17,610 nucleotides of DNA from assembly GCA_003153335.1 (NCBI GenBank), contig PLYG01000025.1:1-17610 (forward strand), written 5' to 3'. Shown piece after piece: positions 14,702 to 17,610 of this stretch. Both the position numbers and the translations under genes were made by a program. Below the pieces are notes generated by a model that made no database searches, had not been told where the DNA came from, and saw only the letters and a list, made by a program, of their open reading frames with translations. Origin of the DNA: Betaproteobacteria bacterium (GTDB lineage Bacteria; Pseudomonadota; Gammaproteobacteria; Burkholderiales; Casimicrobiaceae). How positions within the stretch are numbered: the stretch's first letter is position 1; each line of letters starts with the position of its first letter.

Positions 14702-15633
14702 GCGCGATCTCCCACTCTTTCGCCGAGTAGACCCTCGGGCCGGAACACCAGGACGGCGATCAGGACCAGGAACGCGAACACGTCTTGATAATTGCTGCCG
14801 AACACGCCACCAGTCAGGTCGCCCACATAACCGGCGCCCAGCGCTTCGATCAAGCCCAGCAATACGCCGCCCAGCATCGCGCCGCCCAGATTGCCGATGC
14901 CGCCCAGCACCGCCGCCGGGAATGCCTTCAAGCCCAGGACAAAACCCATCTGATAGTGCGCGATGCCGTAATACGTGCCGTTCATCACGCCGGCGACCGC
15001 GCCCAGCCCGGCGCCGATCACAAACGTGAGCGCAATGATGCGATTGATATCGATGCCCATCAGCCCGGCAATCATCTGGTTCTGCGACGTCGCCCGCATC
15101 GCAATCCCCAGCTTGGTTCTGTGCACCAGGAACAACAGCCCTGCCATCATCAACACCGAAATGGTGATGATCGCGATTTGCACATTGGTGATGGTCGCGC
15201 CGTCTTCCGTCGAGGTCACATGATAGGGGACGACCTGGATGATTTGCGGAAACGGGAGATTGTTGCGGCTCCAGATGATCATCGCGACATGCTGCAGAAT
15301 GATCGAAATGCCAATGGCCGTGATCAGTGGCGCCAGGCGCGGCGCGCCGCGCAGCGGGCGGTAGGCGACGCGCTCCATCGTGTAGCCGACCACCATGCAG
15401 ACCGGGATCGCGGCCAGGACCCCGATGAGCAGGATGACCAGGGGCGGCAAGCCCGAGCCGGCGAGCGCGGTGATCACCGAAAAGGCAACCATCGCGCCTA
15501 TCATCACCACCTCGCCGTGCGCGAAGTTGATCAGTTGGATGATCCCGTAGACCATGGTGTAACCAAGGGCGACGACCGCGTAAACGCTGCCCAGCGTCAG
15601 TCCATTGATGATCTGCTGCAGAAAAATATCCAT
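14698..15633 (-). CDS. livH: branched-chain amino acid ABC transporter permease LivH
   Basis: LivH is the other channel-forming permease. With the ATG at 15633 the product is 311 residues (E. coli 308). It starts MDIFLQQIINGLTLGSVYAVVALGYTMVYGII and has the conserved QLINFAHGEVVMIGAM and the coupling loop TKLGIAMRATSQNQMIAGLMGI. GAVAGVMNGTYYGI and FPAAVLGGIGNLGGAMLGG follow. The start is supported by GAGGAAG six bases upstream and by the family N-terminus; an in-frame ATG at 15660 and a further upstream one at 15696 give unmatched extensions. It overlaps livM by four bases. A 205-base gap with a strong terminator separates it from livJ, so transcription reaching livH must read through or start in that gap. 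Confidence 0.96.
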   Translation of the reverse strand: MDIFLQQIINGLTLGSVYAVVALGYTMVYGIIQLINFAHGEVVMIGAMVAFSVITALAGSGLPPLVILLIGVLAAIPVCMVVGYTMERVAYRPLRGAPRLAPLITAIGISIILQHVAMIIWSRNNLPFPQIIQVVPYHVTSTEDGATITNVQIAIITISVLMMAGLLFLVHRTKLGIAMRATSQNQMIAGLMGIDINRIIALTFVIGAGLGAVAGVMNGTYYGIAHYQMGFVLGLKAFPAAVLGGIGNLGGAMLGGVLLGLIEALGAGYVGDLTGGVFGSNYQDVFAFLVLIAVLVFRPEGLLGERVGDRA

Positions 15634-15780
15634 GCCGCGCGCTTCCTCGCTGACGGTGCGCATCGGGACGCCAGGGCGCCCACAACACAACCGCATTTCT
15701 CCCGGCGCTTATCCGGAAACTATGGCTTGCTGATGGATTGAATGACCCGCAAAGCTTACCCCAATTTCACCAGGCTAATA

Positions 15781-15813
15781 CAAAAACGGCGCCACGTTGA
15801 AAACGGGCGCCGT
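15781..15813 (-). terminator. intrinsic terminator / attenuator between livJ and livH
   Basis: Read on the minus strand, ACGGCGCC (15813-15806) pairs perfectly with GGCGCCGT (15793-15786), an 8-bp GC-rich stem with a 12-base loop. It is followed directly by TTTTTGTATT. It lies 26 bases after the livJ stop. Such a partial terminator after the binding-protein gene would make LivJ more abundant than LivHMGF, a common arrangement in ABC import operons. Confidence 0.85.
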
Positions 15814-15838
15814 CTGTGTTATTGCGTGCAGCGGAATA

Positions 15839-17137
15839 CTACTTCTTCGGAGCTTCCGGAGCCGGAGCTGCGGGAGCCGCCGGCGCAGGCGCAGCAGCCG
15901 GCGCGGCTGCAGGCGCTGCAGCGGGTGCGGCGGCCGCATCGCCACCGAGCTTGGTGGTTTTGCCGGCCTTGATAATCGCAATCGGCTCGACCTTGCCGTT
16001 CTTCATTTCGAAGATTGTCATTTCGGCGTCCTTGCGATCGCCCTTGGCATCGAACTCGATGTGACCGGTCGCGCCTTCGTAGCTGATCGACGCGAGCGAC
16101 GGCAGGTACTTTGCCGGGTCGGTCGAATTAGCTTTTTGCATCGCGGCGATCAACAGGCCGGCGGCGTCATACGTGAACGGCGCGTATTGCTTGACGTCGC
16201 CATACTTGGCATGGAACGCGTCCAGGAACGCCTTCGACGCGGCTTGCTGCGGAATGCCGGCTTGCGAGCACAGCAGGCCTTCGGCCGCGGGGCCGGCAAG
16301 CTTGCTCATTTCGTCACTGCAGGCGCCATCGCCAAAGGCAAACTGGACCTTCTTGATGCCCAGTTCAGCGGCTTGCTTTACCATCGGACCGGCGGTGGCG
16401 TCCATGCCGCCGTAGAACACGGCGTCGGGCTTCTTGCCCTTGATCTTGGTCAGCACAGCCTTCCAGTCGGTGGTCTTGTCAGTGCCGTGTTCGTTGGCCA
16501 CGACTTTCACGCCGGCTGCCTTCAATGTCTTCTCGACTTCTTCGGCCAAACCCTTGCCGTAGGCGGTGGCGTCATCAACAATCGCCACGGTCTTGATCTT
16601 GGCTTCCGCCGCCAGATAGCTGGCGATGGCGGGGCCTTGCTGGTCGTCGCGGCCGACTGTCCGGAAGGCGACCTTGAAGCCCTGCTCAGTGACTTTGGGA
16701 TTCGTCGCGGAACCGGAGATAAACGGAATGCCGGCCTGGTTGTAGATCGCCGAGGCGGGAATCGTCACGCCGGAATTCAGGTGTCCGACGATGCCGGCCA
16801 CTTTGGCGTCCACCAGTTTTTGCGCAACCGTCGTGCCGACCTTCGGATCGGCCTGGTCGTCTTCGGCAACCAGTTCGAACGTGATCTTCTTGCCGTCGAT
16901 GGTGACGCCTTTGGCGTTGGCTTCGTCCAGCGCCAAGCGGACGCCATTCTCGTTATCCTTGCCCAGATGCGCGATGTTGCCGGTCAGCGGGCCAGCGTGG
17001 CCAATCTTGACGACTGTTTCAGGCACTGCTGCGGCCTTCGGTTCTTCTTTTTTGGGCTCTTCCTTCTTGCCGCAGCCGTAACTTGCAGCGAGTGCGATGG
17101 CAACGAGAGAGAGTCCCAGGGTGCGTTGCAGATTCAT
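15839..17137 (-). CDS. livJ: branched-chain amino acid ABC transporter substrate-binding protein LivJ, with Ala/Pro-rich tail
   Basis: LivJ is the periplasmic receptor that delivers Leu, Ile or Val to LivHM. The 432-residue product has a signal peptide ending near Cys22 (SYGCGKK); the lipobox is atypical, so lipid anchoring is likely but not certain. A charged linker KKEEPKKEEPK (24-34) follows, then the type I periplasmic-binding fold: VKIGHAGPLTGNIAHLGKDNENGVRLA, ISGSATNPKVT, VAIVDDATAYGKGLAEEVEKTL and DAVFYGGMDATAGPMVKQA. Residues 400-432 form a low-complexity tail of AAAP and PAAP units ending in EAPKK. E. coli LivJ (367) lacks both linker and tail. The ATG at 17137 has GGAGGTT four bases upstream. 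It is first in the operon, with a consensus promoter upstream and a terminator after it. Other amino acids or amides cannot be excluded as ligands. Confidence 0.95.
   Translation of the reverse strand: MNLQRTLGLSLVAIALAASYGCGKKEEPKKEEPKAAAVPETVVKIGHAGPLTGNIAHLGKDNENGVRLALDEANAKGVTIDGKKITFELVAEDDQADPKVGTTVAQKLVDAKVAGIVGHLNSGVTIPASAIYNQAGIPFISGSATNPKVTEQGFKVAFRTVGRDDQQGPAIASYLAAEAKIKTVAIVDDATAYGKGLAEEVEKTLKAAGVKVVANEHGTDKTTDWKAVLTKIKGKKPDAVFYGGMDATAGPMVKQAAELGIKKVQFAFGDGACSDEMSKLAGPAAEGLLCSQAGIPQQAASKAFLDAFHAKYGDVKQYAPFTYDAAGLLIAAMQKANSTDPAKYLPSLASISYEGATGHIEFDAKGDRKDAEMTIFEMKNGKVEPIAIIKAGKTTKLGGDAAAAPAAAPAAAPAAAPAPAAPAAPAPEAPKK
15842..15940 (-). repeat. livJ: low-complexity Ala/Pro coding repeat at the livJ 3' end
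   Basis: This stretch encodes residues 400-432 of LivJ, almost only Ala and Pro, with four consecutive AAAP-type units and then shorter PAAP units. The DNA is a GCn/CCn-rich imperfect repeat prone to slippage. It probably forms an extended, disordered arm; function unknown. Confidence 0.8.
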
Positions 17138-17189
17138 GAATAACCTCCAGGAATGTGGAAAAAATCAATCAGGGGTGAAAAACCGATCG

Positions 17190-17218
17190 ATTATCAGGCG
17201 AAACCGGATTGTTGTCAA
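17190..17218 (-). promoter_or_regulatory. sigma-70 promoter of livJ
   Basis: On the minus strand TTGACA (17218-17213) and GATAAT (17195-17190) are separated by exactly 17 bases, an almost perfect housekeeping promoter. The -10 box lies about 50 bases upstream of the livJ ATG, giving a leader of roughly 45 bases. Such a strong core promoter suggests high expression or control by a repressor. Confidence 0.85.
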
Positions 17219-17458
17219 TTGCGGCCAACTCCCAAACTTCCAAGGAACTCCATGCAGATTTGCGGGTCTTCCGGGACGGGAATTCATCGCGGTTTTCGGC
17301 GGTTTTGTCGCGCCTGTCCGCCGACAATCGCACGCCGCTTGAGACGGCCGGATTTGTTCTGTAGTCTTGCGCGCATTGCGTCGCGGGGAATCCAAAACCG
17401 TTCCCCGATGCATCCAACCTGATCTTCGGCCTGCCCATCCGGTCGCGCTCGATCAACA

Positions 17459-17474
17459 TAAGAATCGATTCTTA
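17459..17474. promoter_or_regulatory. perfect 16-bp palindrome, probable operator
   Basis: TAAGAATCGATTCTTA is fully self-complementary with no spacer. It lies 17 bases upstream of the ATG at 17492 and is AT-richer than its surroundings. Position and form fit an operator for a TetR- or MarR-type homodimer controlling the right-end gene. No regulator gene is in the window. Confidence 0.55.
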
Positions 17475-17491
17475 CCAAGGGTCCGAAAACC

Positions 17492-17610
17492 ATGCTGTCG
17501 TTCGCCCGCCGCCGCTGGTTTGTCACCGCCCTGATTCTCATCGCGCTGGCCGCCGCCGCTTTCGCGGCGGTCAAAACCCTGCGCCCGACCCCGAAGAAGG
17601 AGAATGGCCC
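17492..17610 (+). CDS. membrane-anchored protein, N-terminal fragment (gene runs off the window); possibly a periplasmic efflux adaptor
   Basis: Only 39 codons are visible. They start MLSFARRRWFVTALILIALAAAAFAAV, an N-terminal positive patch (RRR) and one hydrophobic segment of about 19 residues, then a Pro/Lys-rich linker KTLRPTPKKENG. This is an N-in signal anchor or a signal sequence without an obvious cleavage site. Membrane-fusion (HlyD/MacA-type) adaptor proteins of tripartite efflux pumps begin this way, and the palindromic operator just upstream would suit an efflux operon. Other single-pass proteins are equally compatible. AAGGG at about 17477-17481 is a weak ribosome-binding site at a distance of about 10 bases. 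Coding status is likely; function is a guess. Confidence 0.5.
   Translation, partial: MLSFARRRWFVTALILIALAAAAFAAVKTLRPTPKKENG

Larger units (their letters stand above)
17138..17491. other. divergent intergenic region, livJ to right-end gene
   Basis: About 350 bases without a supported gene. It holds the livJ ribosome-binding site and promoter at its left end and a 16-bp palindrome at its right end. Short frames on both strands through the middle lack ribosome-binding sites and family likeness. An uncharacterised leader region in the middle is possible, but I see no clear hairpin-T terminator or riboswitch core. Confidence 0.6.

Noticed and set aside
13619..15688. 689-codon minus frame that looks like a LivH-LivM fusion
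   Set aside because: The upstream half overlaps livH in a different frame and has no permease motifs. LivM starts at 14701 by a four-base overlap with the livH stop.
15842..15940. GC-rich repeat mistaken for a CRISPR-like or minisatellite array
   Set aside because: It lies in frame inside livJ and is explained by Ala/Pro codons; there are no spacers.
15797..17143. 448-codon + strand frame opposite livJ
   Set aside because: Antisense shadow; livJ has a start site, promoter, terminator and full family match.

Overview
The window looks like a chromosomal segment of a high-GC betaproteobacterium, most likely of the order Burkholderiales. The grounds are the GC-rich codon use, the dusB-fis-purH order, a short Fis, a PagP-type outer-membrane enzyme, and a complete liv (branched-chain amino acid) ABC operon. 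I cannot name the genus.

Region 1 (1-7959, all + strand) is a compact housekeeping block: the 3' end of dusB (tRNA dihydrouridine synthase), fis (nucleoid protein), purH and purD (purine synthesis), a pagP-like lipid A palmitoyltransferase between them, an S9-family serine peptidase, hemF (aerobic coproporphyrinogen oxidase) and a Nudix hydrolase. Several genes are translationally coupled: S9 and hemF overlap by 16 bases, and hemF and the Nudix gene by 4.

Region 2 (7960-12074) is an accessory segment. It is bracketed by two direct copies of the last 259 bases of the Nudix gene. Between them lie a truncated VapC-type PIN toxin preceded by what looks like the orphaned start of its antitoxin gene, the C-terminal fragment of an amidase on the other strand, about 400 bases with no recognisable gene, one large intact gene for a seven-heme, TPR-containing cytochrome c lipoprotein, and a hicB antitoxin gene broken by an in-frame amber codon. 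Everything except the cytochrome is decayed, which fits a recombination scar or insertion hot spot that has kept one useful cargo gene. The two Nudix tails are identical for 99 bases and then differ mostly at silent positions. This suggests that one tail came from another lineage, not from a decaying local duplication.

Region 3 (12098-17137, - strand) is livJ-livH-livM-livG-livF. A consensus sigma-70 promoter lies upstream of livJ. A strong intrinsic terminator between livJ and livH probably lets the binding protein be made in excess over the membrane and ATPase subunits. LivJ carries an unusual Ala/Pro-rich C-terminal tail. Region 4 (17138-17610) holds the divergent intergenic region, a perfect 16-bp palindrome, and the first 39 codons of a + strand gene whose product starts with a membrane anchor.

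I did not find a clearly new multi-gene system. The best candidates for follow-up are the seven-heme TPR cytochrome inside the Nudix-repeat-bounded segment, the mosaic Nudix repeats themselves, and the palindromic operator at the right end.
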